From positions 310,001-374,000 of the forward strand of contig NZ_CP039634.1 of assembly GCF_004923295.1 (NCBI RefSeq): a stretch of 64,000 nucleotides of DNA, written 5' to 3'. Shown piece by piece: positions 19,636 to 28,824 of the stretch. The number at the start of each line of letters is the position of its first letter. The first letter of the stretch is position 1. The position numbers and the translations under genes are program-made. The notes under the pieces are model-generated. The model had not been told where the DNA came from and did no database searches. It saw only the letters and a list, made by a program, of their open reading frames with translations. Origin of the DNA: Azospirillum sp. TSH100 (GTDB lineage: Bacteria; Pseudomonadota; Alphaproteobacteria; Azospirillales; Azospirillaceae).

Positions 19636-21198
19636 TTACTCCGCCGCTGCGCGGGCGGCGGTGCGGACCAGCAGGTTGCGGCCGGTCATCTCGGCCGGCT
19701 TGGGCAAGCCCAGCAGGTCCAGCAGCGTCGGGGCGATGTCGGCCAGGCGGCCGCTGTCGATGCGGGCGCCGGCCGGGCCGTTGACCAACACCAGCGGAAC
19801 CTTGTCCAGCGTGTGGGCGGTGTGCGGGCCGCCGGTCTCCGGGTCCTTCATCAGCTCGCAGTTGCCGTGATCGGCGGTGATCAGCATGGTGCCGCCGGCG
19901 CGGCGCACCGCGGCCTCCACCTGACCGATGCTGCTGTCGACCGCCTGCACCGCCTTGATGGCGGCGTCCAGCATCCCGCTGTGGCCGACCATGTCGGGAT
20001 TGGCGAAGTTGACGACGATCAAGTCGTACTTGCCGGAATCGATGGCGCCGACCAGCTTGTCGGTCACCTCCGAAGCCGACATCTCCGGCTGGAGGTCGTA
20101 GGTGGCGACCTTCGGCGACGGCACCAGGATGCGGTCCTCGCCCTCATAGACCCGCTCCTCGCCGCCGTTGAAGAAGAAGGTCACGTGCGGATACTTCTCC
20201 GTCTCGGCAATGCGCAGCTGCTTCATTCCGGCCTCGGAAACCACCTCGCCAAGCACCTTGGTCAGGGATTTCGGCGGAAAGATGGTGGTCATCAGCTTCG
20301 CCAGCGCCGACGAATATTCGACCATGCCGACCACGGCGGCCAGCTTCGGCGCCCCATCGACAGGGAAGCCGTCGAAAGCCGGCTCGACATAGGCGGCCAG
20401 GATCTCGCGGGCGCGGTCGGCGCGGAAATTCGCCATCAGGATGGCGTCGCCGTCCTTCATGCCGGCATAGTCGCCGATCACCGTCGGCAGGATGAACTCG
20501 TCATGCTTGTCGGCGGCATAGCTCTGCTCGATCGCCTGGATCGGGTCGGCGGCGCGCTCGCCCTCCGCCTTGGTCATCGCGGCATAGGCCTTGGCGACAC
20601 GGTCCCAGCGCTTGTCGCGATCCATGGCGTAATAGCGGCCGATGACGGTGGCGACCTCGACACCCGGCAGCTCGAACACGTCGGCCATGAACTCGGCGAC
20701 CTGGTCCTTGGCGCTCTGCGGCGGCACGTCGCGTCCGTCGGTGAAGGCATGGACCGCCACCGGCACGCCCTCGCGCGACAGCACGCCGGCAAGGGCCGCG
20801 ATGTGGTCCTGGTGCGAGTGGACACCGCCGGGCGACAGCAGCCCCATCAGATGGACGCGCCCGCCGGTCTTGTGCATCGCCTTGACCAGATCGTTCAGCG
20901 CGGCGTTGCGCTCAAGCTCGCCCTCGACGATGGCGTGGTCGATCATCACGAGGTCCTGCATGACGACCCGGCCGGCGCCGAGATTCATGTGGCCGACCTC
21001 GGAATTGCCCATCTGGCCCTTCGGCAGGCCGACCTCCTCCTCGCTGGCGTCGAGGAAAGCCGTCGGTTCGGCCGACCACAGGCGATCCCAGTTCGGGGTC
21101 TCGCCCAGCGCAATCGCGTTGTCGGACCGCTCCTCGCGATAGCCCCAGCCGTCCAGGATACAGAGGACGACAGGGCGGGGTCGGTTGGTCTCGGTCAT
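19636..21198 (-). CDS. gpmI: 2,3-bisphosphoglycerate-independent phosphoglycerate mutase
   Basis: This glycolytic/gluconeogenic enzyme interconverts 3- and 2-phosphoglycerate using two metal ions (usually Mn) and a phosphoserine intermediate. The 520-residue product has VLCILDGWGYRE at the N-terminus and the nucleophile in GNSEVGHMNLG (about Ser65). Other substrate and metal motifs are DGRDVPP, VIGRYYAMDRD, NFRADRARE, NFANPDMVGHSG and ITADHGNCE. The length is normal and all motifs are intact. It lies between rlmH and the EnvC-like gene on the same strand, with 93 bp and 194 bp gaps, so partial operon separation is likely. Confidence 0.96.
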   Translation of the reverse strand: MTETNRPRPVVLCILDGWGYREERSDNAIALGETPNWDRLWSAEPTAFLDASEEEVGLPKGQMGNSEVGHMNLGAGRVVMQDLVMIDHAIVEGELERNAALNDLVKAMHKTGGRVHLMGLLSPGGVHSHQDHIAALAGVLSREGVPVAVHAFTDGRDVPPQSAKDQVAEFMADVFELPGVEVATVIGRYYAMDRDKRWDRVAKAYAAMTKAEGERAADPIQAIEQSYAADKHDEFILPTVIGDYAGMKDGDAILMANFRADRAREILAAYVEPAFDGFPVDGAPKLAAVVGMVEYSSALAKLMTTIFPPKSLTKVLGEVVSEAGMKQLRIAETEKYPHVTFFFNGGEERVYEGEDRILVPSPKVATYDLQPEMSASEVTDKLVGAIDSGKYDLIVVNFANPDMVGHSGMLDAAIKAVQAVDSSIGQVEAAVRRAGGTMLITADHGNCELMKDPETGGPHTAHTLDKVPLVLVNGPAGARIDSGRLADIAPTLLDLLGLPKPAEMTGRNLLVRTAARAAAE

Positions 21199-21291
21199 CG
21201 CGCTTACCTTTCTCGAAAGGTTGTGGTCTCGGAGTTTCGTGTTTTCAGCTCCGGCGCTTTTCCGCGCGCCGGGTTTGTTCGACGCTTGGAA

Positions 21292-21750
21292 TCAGGACCT
21301 GTGATAGGGGTGGCCGGCAAGAATTTGTTGGGCGCGATAGAGTTGCTCCGCAAGCATGCCGCGCACCAGCATGTGGGGCCAGGTCATCGGCCCGAAGGCG
21401 AGCAGGAAGTCGGCCCGCGCCCGCACCGCGTCGCCATGCCCGTCGGCCCCGCCGATCAGGAAGGCGAGGTCACCGGCGCCACGGTCGCGCCAGTCGCCAA
21501 TCTTGGCGGCGAAGGCCTCGCTGGGCAGCGCCTTGCCGCGTTCGTCCAGCGCCACGACGATGGCGCCGGCCGGCACGGCGGCGAGCAACAGCTCCGCCTC
21601 CTGCCGTTTCAATTCGTCGGAGGAGAGGCGTTTCTTCACCTCGACCTCCTTCAGCGTGAAGGGCCAGCTGAGCCGTCCGACATACTCGTCGAACAGGTCG
21701 CGGGTCGGTCCGCCCCGCGACCGCCCAACGGCGGCGAGCCACAGACGCAT
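21292..21750 (-). CDS. rlmH: 23S rRNA (pseudouridine1915-N3)-methyltransferase RlmH
   Basis: RlmH methylates pseudouridine 1915 in helix 69 of the 70S ribosome. The 152-residue SPOUT protein has the knot region LAFLIGGADGHGD (SAM binding) and the end MLVRGMLAEQLYRAQQILAGHPYHRS, which carries the conserved C-terminal YH. The N-terminus MRLWLAAVGRSR fits the family. It follows rsfS by 48 bp in the conserved nadD-rsfS-rlmH order. Confidence 0.95.
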   Translation of the reverse strand: MRLWLAAVGRSRGGPTRDLFDEYVGRLSWPFTLKEVEVKKRLSSDELKRQEAELLLAAVPAGAIVVALDERGKALPSEAFAAKIGDWRDRGAGDLAFLIGGADGHGDAVRARADFLLAFGPMTWPHMLVRGMLAEQLYRAQQILAGHPYHRS

Positions 21751-21798
21751 GATGCGGCCCTCCGCCCCGTTTCCGCTCTCGTTTCCGTCCTCGGCCCG

Positions 21799-22245
21799 TC
21801 AGGCGCTCAGCCGCGCCGTGCCCGACGGCGTCGGCAGCTCCAGACCCCACATCTTCTCGATGTTGTAGAAGGTCCGGACTTCCGGCTTGAACAGGTGGAC
21901 GATCACGTCGCCGGCATCGACCAGCACCCAGTCGCACTGGGTCATGCCTTCCATCTCGACGCCGCGGACGCCGGCCTGCTTCAGCTTTTCGGCCAGCTTC
22001 ATGGCCATGGCGGCGATGTGCCGCGTGTTGCGGCCCGACGCCACGATCATGTAATCGGCGAAGGTGGTTTTCCCGGCGAGATCGATGACGGTCACGTCAT
22101 CCGCCTGGTCGGCGTCGAGCGACGCCTGGATGAGCGCCTTCAGGTCCTGCGGTTCCAGGATCTGGGGAACGGCGGCTGGCCGCGGAGCGGTCGCGGCCGT
22201 TTCGGTGTGCGTGGTGATGGCTCCAACCTCTTGCAACGGTTTCAC
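21799..22245 (-). CDS. rsfS: Ribosomal silencing factor RsfS
   Basis: RsfS binds L14 and blocks subunit joining when nutrients are scarce. The 148-residue product has the core LIQASLDADQADDVTVIDL, TTFADYMIVASGRNTRHIAA, and the C-terminal W-containing WVLVDAGDVIVHLFKPEVR. No ATG fits; GTG at 22245 overlaps the nadD stop as GTGA and gives a 25-residue variable N-terminal tail before the domain. The overlap implies translational coupling to nadD. Confidence 0.92.
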   Translation of the reverse strand: MKPLQEVGAITTHTETAATAPRPAAVPQILEPQDLKALIQASLDADQADDVTVIDLAGKTTFADYMIVASGRNTRHIAAMAMKLAEKLKQAGVRGVEMEGMTQCDWVLVDAGDVIVHLFKPEVRTFYNIEKMWGLELPTPSGTARLSA

Positions 22246-22946
22246 GACCCGGCGGCCCGTGCCTGCCGGATCGCCGTCGCCGAGGCCGGGTGCAAGGGGT
22301 TGCGTAAGAACGCCCAGGCCGGCCGCCTGCGGCGCGCCAGCCCTTTTACCCCAGACACCGACACCCGCCGACGGATGTAACGCTGGGCAGCCTTGCCGCT
22401 CAACGCTCCAAGAGAATAGGTGGGGCGGGCGAAAACCGCAACGGCCACCGAGTCGAAGATTCGAGTCCAGTGCTTCCAGCGCGGAATTTGCCGCAGATTG
22501 TCCGCCCCCATCAGCCAGACGAAGCGGGTTTTGGGGAAGCGGCGCTGCAGCTTGGCCAGCGTATCGGCGGTGAAGCGGGTGCCGAGCGCCGTCTCGATCG
22601 CCGTCACCTCGATGCGGGGATGGGCGGCGACGGCCCGCGCCTCCGCCAGCCGCTCGGGCAGCGCGGCCATGCCGGAGGTCGACTTCAGCGGGTTCTGCGG
22701 GCTGACCATCCACCAGACGCGGTCGAGGCCGAGCGTCTTCAACGCGAACAGGCTGATGTGCCGGTGCCCGGCATGGGCCGGATTGAACGACCCGCCGAGA
22801 ATGCCGACGGTGAGCCCGGCATAGAGCGGACCGGAATAGAGGTGGGGAGCGCGATCCGTCCCGGCACTCTTCCCCTCTCCCCCCGGGGGGGAGAGGGTTC
22901 CGGCAGGGCGGAAGAGGGCTTCTTCCTTAAGGCCGCGTCTGGCCAT
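22242..22946 (-). CDS. nadD: Nicotinate-nucleotide adenylyltransferase NadD
   Basis: NadD makes nicotinate adenine dinucleotide in NAD synthesis. The core shows [18 protein letters not shown] (nucleotide-binding GGSFNPxHxGH), [22 protein letters not shown] and [11 protein letters not shown] for the closing SxTxxR-type motif. About 45 residues precede the core. Part of that extension ([15 protein letters not shown]) is the translation of a REP-like palindrome, and no in-frame start lies nearer the core. ATG 22946 ([11 protein letters not shown]) is chosen; ATG 22961 is possible. It overlaps the end of proA by 20 bp and rsfS by 4 bp. Confidence 0.92.
   Translation of the reverse strand: MARRGLKEEALFRPAGTLSPPGGEGKSAGTDRAPHLYSGPLYAGLTVGILGGSFNPAHAGHRHISLFALKTLGLDRVWWMVSPQNPLKSTSGMAALPERLAEARAVAAHPRIEVTAIETALGTRFTADTLAKLQRRFPKTRFVWLMGADNLRQIPRWKHWTRIFDSVAVAVFARPTYSLGALSGKAAQRYIRRRVSVSGVKGLARRRRPAWAFLRNPLHPASATAIRQARAAGS
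22873..22897. repeat. REP-like palindrome inside nadD, copy C
   Basis: CCCTCTCCCC and GGGGAGAGGG around a C/G-rich centre match the two intergenic copies near 19.5 kb. Here the palindrome is read through in frame within the 5' part of nadD. Confidence 0.7.
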
Positions 22947-24201
22947 CGCCACGCACGACATACTTGTAGCTGGTCAGCTGCTCGGCCCCCACCGGGCCGC
23001 GGGCGTGGAATTTGTCGGTGGAGATGCCGATCTCCGCCCCCATGCCGAACTCGCCGCCGTCGGCGAACTGGGTCGAGGCGTTCCACAGCACGATGCCGCT
23101 GTCCACCCGCGACAGGAAGCGCTCCGCCACCGCCGGATCCTCGGTCAGGATCGATTCGGTGTGATGGGAGCTGTGGGTATTGATGTGGTCGATTGCCGCA
23201 TCCACCCCGTCCACCACGCCGCAGGCGATGATGGCATCGAGATACTCGGTGTCCCAATCCTCCGGCGCCACCGCCGTCACGCGCGGATCGACCGCCCGGG
23301 CCGCCGCGTCGCCGCGCACGGCGCAGCCGGCCTCCAGCAAATCCTTCACCAGAAGCGGCAACGCCTTGTCGGCAATGGCGCGGTCGACCAGCAGCGTCTC
23401 GGCGGCGCCGCAGATCGAGGTGCGGCGCATCTTGGCGTTCAGCACCACCTTGCGCGCCGTCTCCAGGTCGGCGGCGGCATCGACATAGACGTGGCAGTTG
23501 CCGTCCAGATGCTTGATGACCGGCACCCGGCTCTCGTCGGCGATGCGCTGGATCAGCGACTTGCCGCCGCGCGGGATGATGACGTCGATGTACTCGCGCA
23601 TCGTCAGCATGTGGCCGACGGCGGCGCGGTCGGTGGTCGGCACCAGCTGGATCGCCGCCTCCGGCAGGCCGGCCTCACGCAGGCCCTGGGCCAGACAGGC
23701 GGCGATGGCGCGGGACGAGCGGATGCTCTCCGACCCGCCGCGCAGGATGGCGGCGTTGCCCGACTTCAGGCAGATGCCGCCGGCGTCCGCCGTCACGTTG
23801 GGCCGGCTTTCATAGATGATGCCGACGACGCCCAGCGGCACGCGGACGCGCTGGATGCGCAGACCGTTGGGCCGCGTCCAATCCGCCAGAACGCCGCCGA
23901 TGGGATCGGGGAAGTCGGCGATGTCCTCCAGGCCCTTGGCCATCGCCTCGATGCGCTTATCGTCCAGCATCAGCCGTTCGCGCATGGGGCCGGACAGGTC
24001 GCGGGCATTCGCCATGTCCTCGGCGTTGGCAGCCTTGATCTCGGCGGCACGGGCGCGGATGGCCGCCGCCGCCGCCCTCAGCGCCCGGTCCTTCGACGGT
24101 CCTGGCACGGTCGCCAGCGCGGCCGCGGCGGCGCGGGCGGCGCGGCCGAGGGCGATCATCTGGTCGTGCAGGGCGTCGGTGGTGTCGAGCAGGGCGGACA
24201 T
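22927..24201 (-). CDS. proA: Gamma-glutamyl phosphate reductase
   Basis: ProA reduces glutamyl-5-phosphate with NADPH in proline synthesis, after ProB. The 424-residue product has the aldehyde dehydrogenase-like fold: [41 protein letters not shown], and the catalytic Cys in [31 protein letters not shown] and [13 protein letters not shown] are also present. The ATG at 24201 has GGAG seven bases upstream. It heads the minus-strand operon proA-nadD-rsfS-rlmH, with nadD overlapping its stop. Confidence 0.96.
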   Translation of the reverse strand: MSALLDTTDALHDQMIALGRAARAAAAALATVPGPSKDRALRAAAAAIRARAAEIKAANAEDMANARDLSGPMRERLMLDDKRIEAMAKGLEDIADFPDPIGGVLADWTRPNGLRIQRVRVPLGVVGIIYESRPNVTADAGGICLKSGNAAILRGGSESIRSSRAIAACLAQGLREAGLPEAAIQLVPTTDRAAVGHMLTMREYIDVIIPRGGKSLIQRIADESRVPVIKHLDGNCHVYVDAAADLETARKVVLNAKMRRTSICGAAETLLVDRAIADKALPLLVKDLLEAGCAVRGDAAARAVDPRVTAVAPEDWDTEYLDAIIACGVVDGVDAAIDHINTHSSHHTESILTEDPAVAERFLSRVDSGIVLWNASTQFADGGEFGMGAEIGISTDKFHARGPVGAEQLTSYKYVVRGDGQTRP

Positions 24202-24366
24202 GGAGGTCTCCGGACACTCTATCCGTTGAAGGGACGACGACCTTAACGAATTGTTCGGGGTTGCGAAAGCCGCGCGGTTGTGGGACTTCGGCGTTGCGGT
24301 ATGGGCGGGCGTGTGCAAAACGCAACGCGCCCCCGCAATGCCGGGACAGGTTTCGGGTAGGGTGAC

Positions 24367-25110
24367 ATGCTGACGCTGCTGCTGATCGTCTCCGCCTTCT
24401 TTGCCGGTGTGCTGAACGCCGTGGCCGGGGGCGGCAGCTTTCTGACCTTCCCCGCCCTGATCCTGGCCGGCGTGCCGCCGCTGAACGCCAACGCCACCAG
24501 CACCGTCGCGGTGTCGCCGGGTGCGCTGGCAAGCGCCTACGGCTACCGGCGGGAACTCGGCCGCATCCGCGACATCCACCTGCCCTCCTTCCTCGGCATC
24601 AGCCTCGTCGGTGGGCTGCTGGGCGCGCTTCTGCTGCTGTGGACGCCGCAGCGGACCTTCGAGGTCATCGTTCCCTGGCTGCTGCTGTTCGCGACGCTGC
24701 TGTTCGCCGTCGGCCCGACGGCGTCGGCCTGGATCCGCCGCAACTTCACCATCGGCCACGGGACCGTGCTGGCCGTGCAGTTCCTGATCGCGGTCTATGG
24801 CGGCTATTTCGGCGGCGGCATCGGCATCCTGATCCTGGCGACGCTGGGCGTCTTCGGCCTGACCGACCTGCATGCGATGAACGGTCTGAAGTCGCTGGTC
24901 TCCGGCTGCCTGAACGCGGTGGCGGTGGCGGCCTTCGTCGCCGGCGGGGCGGTCTACTGGACAGAAGCGCTGATCATGCTGGTCGCGGCCATGGCCGGCG
25001 GCTATGCCGGCGCCTCGGTCGCCCGCCACATCCCGCCGCCGGTCCTGCGCAAGCTGGTGATCCTGGTGGGGGCCGGCATGACCGTCTATTTCTTCGTCAC
25101 GAAAGCCTGA
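24367..25110 (+). CDS. TSUP family membrane transporter (TauE/SafE)
   Basis: A 247-residue inner-membrane protein with about seven hydrophobic helices and two internal repeats. The family fingerprint is [19 protein letters not shown] near residue 17 and its echo [17 protein letters not shown] near 140. TSUP proteins export or import sulfur-containing or organic anions such as sulfite or sulfoacetate. The substrate here is open. The gene is divergent from proA (165-bp shared promoter region) and followed 20 bp later by rppH, with which it may form an operon. Confidence 0.85.
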   Translation: MLTLLLIVSAFFAGVLNAVAGGGSFLTFPALILAGVPPLNANATSTVAVSPGALASAYGYRRELGRIRDIHLPSFLGISLVGGLLGALLLLWTPQRTFEVIVPWLLLFATLLFAVGPTASAWIRRNFTIGHGTVLAVQFLIAVYGGYFGGGIGILILATLGVFGLTDLHAMNGLKSLVSGCLNAVAVAAFVAGGAVYWTEALIMLVAAMAGGYAGASVARHIPPPVLRKLVILVGAGMTVYFFVTKA

Positions 25111-25130
25111 TTCCCAACGGAGCCCCCGGC

Positions 25131-25622
25131 ATGTCCGCCCTCATCGACCGCAACACCCTGCCCTACCGCCCCTGCGTCGGGATCATGCTGCTGAACGACC
25201 GCGGCGAGGTGTTCGTCGCCAAGCGCTGCGGGTCGGAAGCCGACTGGCAGATGCCCCAAGGCGGCATCGACGAGGGCGAGGATGCCCGCAGCGCCGCCTT
25301 CCGCGAGTTGGGGGAGGAAATCGGCACGGCGAAGGCGGAGTTCATCGCCATGACCGCCGCCCCCCACCGCTACGACCTGCCCGACGATTTGCTGGGCAAG
25401 GTGTGGAAAGGCCGCTGGCGCGGACAGGAGCAGATGTGGATGCTGGCCCGCTTCACCGGCACCGAATCCGACATCCGGCTCGACACCGAGCATCCGGAAT
25501 TCGATGCCTGGAAATGGATCGACGCCGAGGAGCTGCCGGGCCTGATCGTCGCCTTCAAGCGTCCGGTCTATGAATCCGTCCTGGCCGAATTCCGCCCGCT
25601 GATCGCGCCGTCGAAGGGCTGA
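25131..25622 (+). CDS. rppH: RNA pyrophosphohydrolase RppH
   Basis: RppH removes pyrophosphate from the 5' end of mRNAs, starting their decay. The 163-residue product has [21 protein letters not shown] and [13 protein letters not shown], leading into the complete Nudix box ending in [31 protein letters not shown] and a C-terminal [13 protein letters not shown] complete the family pattern. These features separate RppH (and diadenosine polyphosphate hydrolases) from other Nudix enzymes. The start ATG 25131 lies 20 bp after the TSUP stop. Confidence 0.93.
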   Translation: MSALIDRNTLPYRPCVGIMLLNDRGEVFVAKRCGSEADWQMPQGGIDEGEDARSAAFRELGEEIGTAKAEFIAMTAAPHRYDLPDDLLGKVWKGRWRGQEQMWMLARFTGTESDIRLDTEHPEFDAWKWIDAEELPGLIVAFKRPVYESVLAEFRPLIAPSKG

Positions 25623-25719
25623 CCGCTCCTGCCGGGCACCGGCCATTCCGCCATGTCCCATTTTTGATTGCGGTTATCCCCAACTTACGGCCGCCCCTTC
25701 TCCGTCCGAAGCTTGCGGC

Positions 25720-25759
25720 TTAACGAATCCTTGAGACGCAATCTGGCAACGTCGCTGCT
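25720..25759 (+). promoter_or_regulatory. Candidate promoter/operator region of the chemotaxis operon
   Basis: A sigma-54-like element occurs at 25744-25759: TGGCA, GG and GC ten bases apart, ending TGCT, about 47 bp before the first gene. Just upstream at 25720-25735, TTAA-N7-TTGAG resembles the CtrA site TTAA-N7-TTAAC. Both are imperfect and found by eye only. Confidence 0.3.
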
Positions 25760-25806
25760 GCAACCGCAATGCGCAAGAATGTGCCTGCCGTAGACGGAGG
25801 GGTGGC

Positions 25807-26121
25807 GTGTCGCTGATCAAATGGACGGAGGAGGATGACGGCCGGCTCCGTCTGGGCCTGCCGAGCGACCTCGATTTGCCCATGGCGCAACCTCTGCTGG
25901 ACAGCCTGCGCGCCGCCTTCAAGGCGTCGGTCGACGTCACCGTCCAGGCGGAGGCGGTGGAGCGCATCAGTGCAGCCTGCATCCAGGCGCTGGTCGTCGC
26001 CGCCCGCGATGCGGCCGACCGCGGGGCCGCCTTTGCCGTCGCCGCCCCGTCCGTAGTCCTGTCCGAAGCGTGCGAGGATCTGGGACTCGCCGCCTGGCTG
26101 AAGCAATGGAGCCGAGCGTGA
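25807..26121 (+). CDS. STAS domain protein, first gene of the chemotaxis operon
   Basis: A 104-residue single-domain STAS protein (MSLIKWTEEDDGRLRLGLPS). The usual phospho-acceptor loop (DSxG) reads VERISAACIQALV, so the serine context is altered and control by phosphorylation is doubtful. It occupies the same place, before cheY and cheA, as cheS in the Sinorhizobium meliloti che operon. There CheS binds CheA and speeds CheY1 dephosphorylation; a similar role is an inference. GTG start with GGAGGGG ahead. It overlaps cheY by GTGA. Confidence 0.75.
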   Translation: MSLIKWTEEDDGRLRLGLPSDLDLPMAQPLLDSLRAAFKASVDVTVQAEAVERISAACIQALVVAARDAADRGAAFAVAAPSVVLSEACEDLGLAAWLKQWSRA

Positions 26122-26483
26122 AGAAGAAAGTGATGACGGTGGATGACTCGCGCACCATGCGCGACATGGTGTCCTTCACCCTGCGCGGCGCCGGCTATGA
26201 CGTGGTGGAGGCCGCCGACGGCCAGCAGGCGATGAGCGCCATCGCCGTCACCAAGGTGGATCTGGTCATCACCGACCTGAACATGCCGGTGATGGACGGG
26301 CTGACCCTGATCCGCAGGCTGCGCGCCATTCCAGCCCACCGCACCCTGCCGATCCTGATGCTGACCACCGAGGCGGACGAGAGCAAGAAGGCCGAGGGCC
26401 GCGCCGCCGGCGCCACCGGCTGGATCGTGAAGCCCTTCAACCCCGACAAGCTGGTGTCGGTGGTGCAGAAGGTCTGCGGCTGA
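26118..26483 (+). CDS. cheY: Chemotaxis response regulator CheY
   Basis: A 121-residue single receiver domain. The acidic pocket is in VMTVDDSRTM, the phospho-acceptor Asp in LVITDLNMPVMDGL (about residue 53), the Thr/Ser switch in MLTTEAD, and the Lys in WIVKPFNPDKL. Phosphorylated CheY would act at a flagellar motor or serve as a phosphate sink. It starts at GTG 26118, overlapping the STAS stop, with GGAG seven bases upstream; an ATG 12 bp earlier is less consistent with the family N-terminus. cheA follows after 34 bp. Confidence 0.92.
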   Translation: MKKKVMTVDDSRTMRDMVSFTLRGAGYDVVEAADGQQAMSAIAVTKVDLVITDLNMPVMDGLTLIRRLRAIPAHRTLPILMLTTEADESKKAEGRAAGATGWIVKPFNPDKLVSVVQKVCG

Positions 26484-26517
26484 CCGCAAGCCGTCAGGGT
26501 TAAGGAGGGCGACAGCC

Positions 26518-28815
26518 GTGGACGATCTCAGCCGCTTCAAGCAGACCTACTTCGACGAGAGCGCCGAACTCCTGGCCGTCGCCGAGACCGGGCTGCTGCG
26601 CCTCGCCCCCGGCGAAATCGACATGGACGAGGTCAACGCGATCTTCCGCGCCGTCCATTCGATCAAGGGCGGCGGCGGCGCCTTCGGCTTCAACGACCTC
26701 GTCGCCTTCGCGCACGAGTTCGAAACGGTGATGGACGGCGTGCGCAACGCCGAAATCCCGGTCACCACCGAACTGGTCGACACGCTGATCCGCGCCAACG
26801 ACGTGCTGGCCCGCCTGCTGGCGCACGCCGCCGACGAAAGCGATGCTCCGGCCGGCACAACCGACGAGTCCGTCGCTTCCCTGCGCCGCTTTCTCGCCAA
26901 GGCCGGTGAGCCGGCGATTGACGCGGTCCCAGCCGCCCCATCTCCGGTCGTCTCGCCCGCCGCCACGCTCTACCCCGACGATGAGGATGACGAGGCCGGC
27001 ATCTTCGGCGACGCGCTGGCCGCGATCCAGGCCGCGCGCGACGACCAGCCGACACCCGCCCCCGCCGGCCCGGTCCCCGCGGGCAAGGTGCGCTGGACCA
27101 TCGTCTTCCGTCCGAAGGCGGAACTGCTGCTGTCCGGCAACGAGCCGACCTACATGCTGCGCGCGCTGCGCCGGCTGGGCGAGGCGGAGGTCGTCTGCCA
27201 TCTCGACAAGCTGCCGTCGCTGCGCGACCTCGACGCCGAACTGCTGCACCTGTCCTGGACGGTGACGCTGCTGGCCGACCCGCAGGTCGACCGCGCCCAG
27301 ATCGACGACGTGTTCGAATTCGTCGCCGACGACTGCGACATCCGCATCAGTGCCGAAGCCCCCCCACCGGCGATCATCCCGCCCGCCATCATCCCGCCGG
27401 CGGAACCGGCCGCCACCGCTCCACCACCCGCACCCACCACCCCGGCCGCCACCACGTCAGGCTCGGCGAAGCCAGGTGACGGCGCCAAGCGGACCAATGG
27501 CGGCACGGGCGGGGGCGACCATTCCGGACCGACCACCCACACCATCCGCGTCGATCTCGACAAGATCGACCGGCTGGTCAACATGGTTGGTGAGATGGTC
27601 ATCACCCAGGCGATGATCGCGGAACATCTGCGCGACCTGCCGCCGGGCCAGTTCCAGGAACTGCTGGAGGGGCTGGAAGGCCTCGCCCAGCATACCCGCG
27701 AACTGCGCGAAAGCGTGATGTCGATCCGCGCCCAGCCGGTCTCCAGCGTCTTCTCCCGCATGCCGCGGCTGGTGCGCGAATGCGCGGCGATGACCGGCAA
27801 GGAGGTGATGCTGGTCACGTCGGGCGAGACGACGGAGGTCGACAAGACGGTGGTCGAGAACCTCGTCGATCCGCTGACCCACATGATCCGCAACTCCATC
27901 GACCATGGGCTGGAAGGCCCGGACGAGCGCGAGCGCATCGGCAAGCCGCGTGCCGGCACCGTGCATCTGTCCGCTGCCCACCGGTCGGGCCGCATCGTGA
28001 TCGAGGTGACCGACGACGGCCGCGGCATCAACCGCGCCAAGGTGCTGTCCAAGGCGATCGAGAAGGGGCTGGTCCAGCCCGGAGCCAGCCTGTCGGACGA
28101 GGAGATCGACAACCTGATCTTCCTGCCCGGCTTCTCCACCGCCGATCAGGTGTCGAACCTGTCCGGCCGCGGCGTCGGCATGGACGTGGTGCGGCGGAAC
28201 ATCTCCAGCCTGGGCGGGCGCATCGGGGTCTATTCGACGCCGGGCGAGGGCTCGCGCTTCGTCCTGTCGCTGCCGCTGACGCTGGCGGTGCTGGACGGCA
28301 TGGTGATCTCGGTGGGGGAGGAGCGCTTCGTCCTGCCGCTGACCAACATCGTCGAAAGTCTTCGCCCGAAGCCCGCCGACCTGCACGGGCTGGTCAACAA
28401 GTGCGACGTCATGATGGCGCGCGGCGAATATGTCCGGCTCGTCCATCTGCACCGGCTGTTCGGCATCCCCAAGGCCATCGACGATGCCACCAAGGGGCTG
28501 GTCGTGCTGGTGGAGACGGAGGACGGCTCCCGTCTCGGCCTCGTGGTGGACGAGGTGCTGGGCCAGCAGCAGGTCGTCATCAAGAGCCTTGAAGCCAACT
28601 TCCGCCGGCTGGACGGCGTCGCCGCCGCCACCATCCTGGGCGACGGCCGGGTCGCCCTGATCCTGGACGTGGCGGGCCTGCGCGAGATGAGCCGCCACGG
28701 TTCCGGCGCCGGAAGCTTCGGCAACGCGAACTCCTCCGGCGGCACCCCCCCGTCTTCCCCGTCCCTGCCCGCCCCGGCGGACAGCACCGACCAGCGTCAA
28801 CGCCAAACGGTTTGA
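26518..28815 (+). CDS. cheA: Chemotaxis histidine kinase CheA
   Basis: The 765-residue kinase takes signals from receptors and phosphorylates CheY and CheB. Domains in order: HPt (residues 1-105, phospho-His47 in AVHSIKGGGGAFGF); a Pro/Ala linker with a second small domain (about 180-280) that may bind CheY; dimerisation helices from about 340 (HTIRVDLDKIDRLVNMVGE); the ATPase domain with N-box IRNSIDHGLE, G1 VTDDGRGIN and G2 GRGVGMDVV; and a CheW-like domain from about 590. All motifs needed for activity are present. GTG start with a strong AAGGAGG. Confidence 0.95.
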   Translation: MDDLSRFKQTYFDESAELLAVAETGLLRLAPGEIDMDEVNAIFRAVHSIKGGGGAFGFNDLVAFAHEFETVMDGVRNAEIPVTTELVDTLIRANDVLARLLAHAADESDAPAGTTDESVASLRRFLAKAGEPAIDAVPAAPSPVVSPAATLYPDDEDDEAGIFGDALAAIQAARDDQPTPAPAGPVPAGKVRWTIVFRPKAELLLSGNEPTYMLRALRRLGEAEVVCHLDKLPSLRDLDAELLHLSWTVTLLADPQVDRAQIDDVFEFVADDCDIRISAEAPPPAIIPPAIIPPAEPAATAPPPAPTTPAATTSGSAKPGDGAKRTNGGTGGGDHSGPTTHTIRVDLDKIDRLVNMVGEMVITQAMIAEHLRDLPPGQFQELLEGLEGLAQHTRELRESVMSIRAQPVSSVFSRMPRLVRECAAMTGKEVMLVTSGETTEVDKTVVENLVDPLTHMIRNSIDHGLEGPDERERIGKPRAGTVHLSAAHRSGRIVIEVTDDGRGINRAKVLSKAIEKGLVQPGASLSDEEIDNLIFLPGFSTADQVSNLSGRGVGMDVVRRNISSLGGRIGVYSTPGEGSRFVLSLPLTLAVLDGMVISVGEERFVLPLTNIVESLRPKPADLHGLVNKCDVMMARGEYVRLVHLHRLFGIPKAIDDATKGLVVLVETEDGSRLGLVVDEVLGQQQVVIKSLEANFRRLDGVAAATILGDGRVALILDVAGLREMSRHGSGAGSFGNANSSGGTPPSSPSLPAPADSTDQRQRQTV

Positions 28816-28824
28816 GGTCCAGCG

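Noticed and set aside
22233..22240. An ATC or TTG start for rsfS preceded by GAGG
   Set aside because: ATC is not a normal start; the GTG overlapping the nadD stop explains coupling better.
19813..22380. An 855-codon open frame on the plus strand opposite gpmI, rlmH and rsfS
   Set aside because: It spans three recognised genes and two intergenic gaps, with shadow-like composition and no family match.
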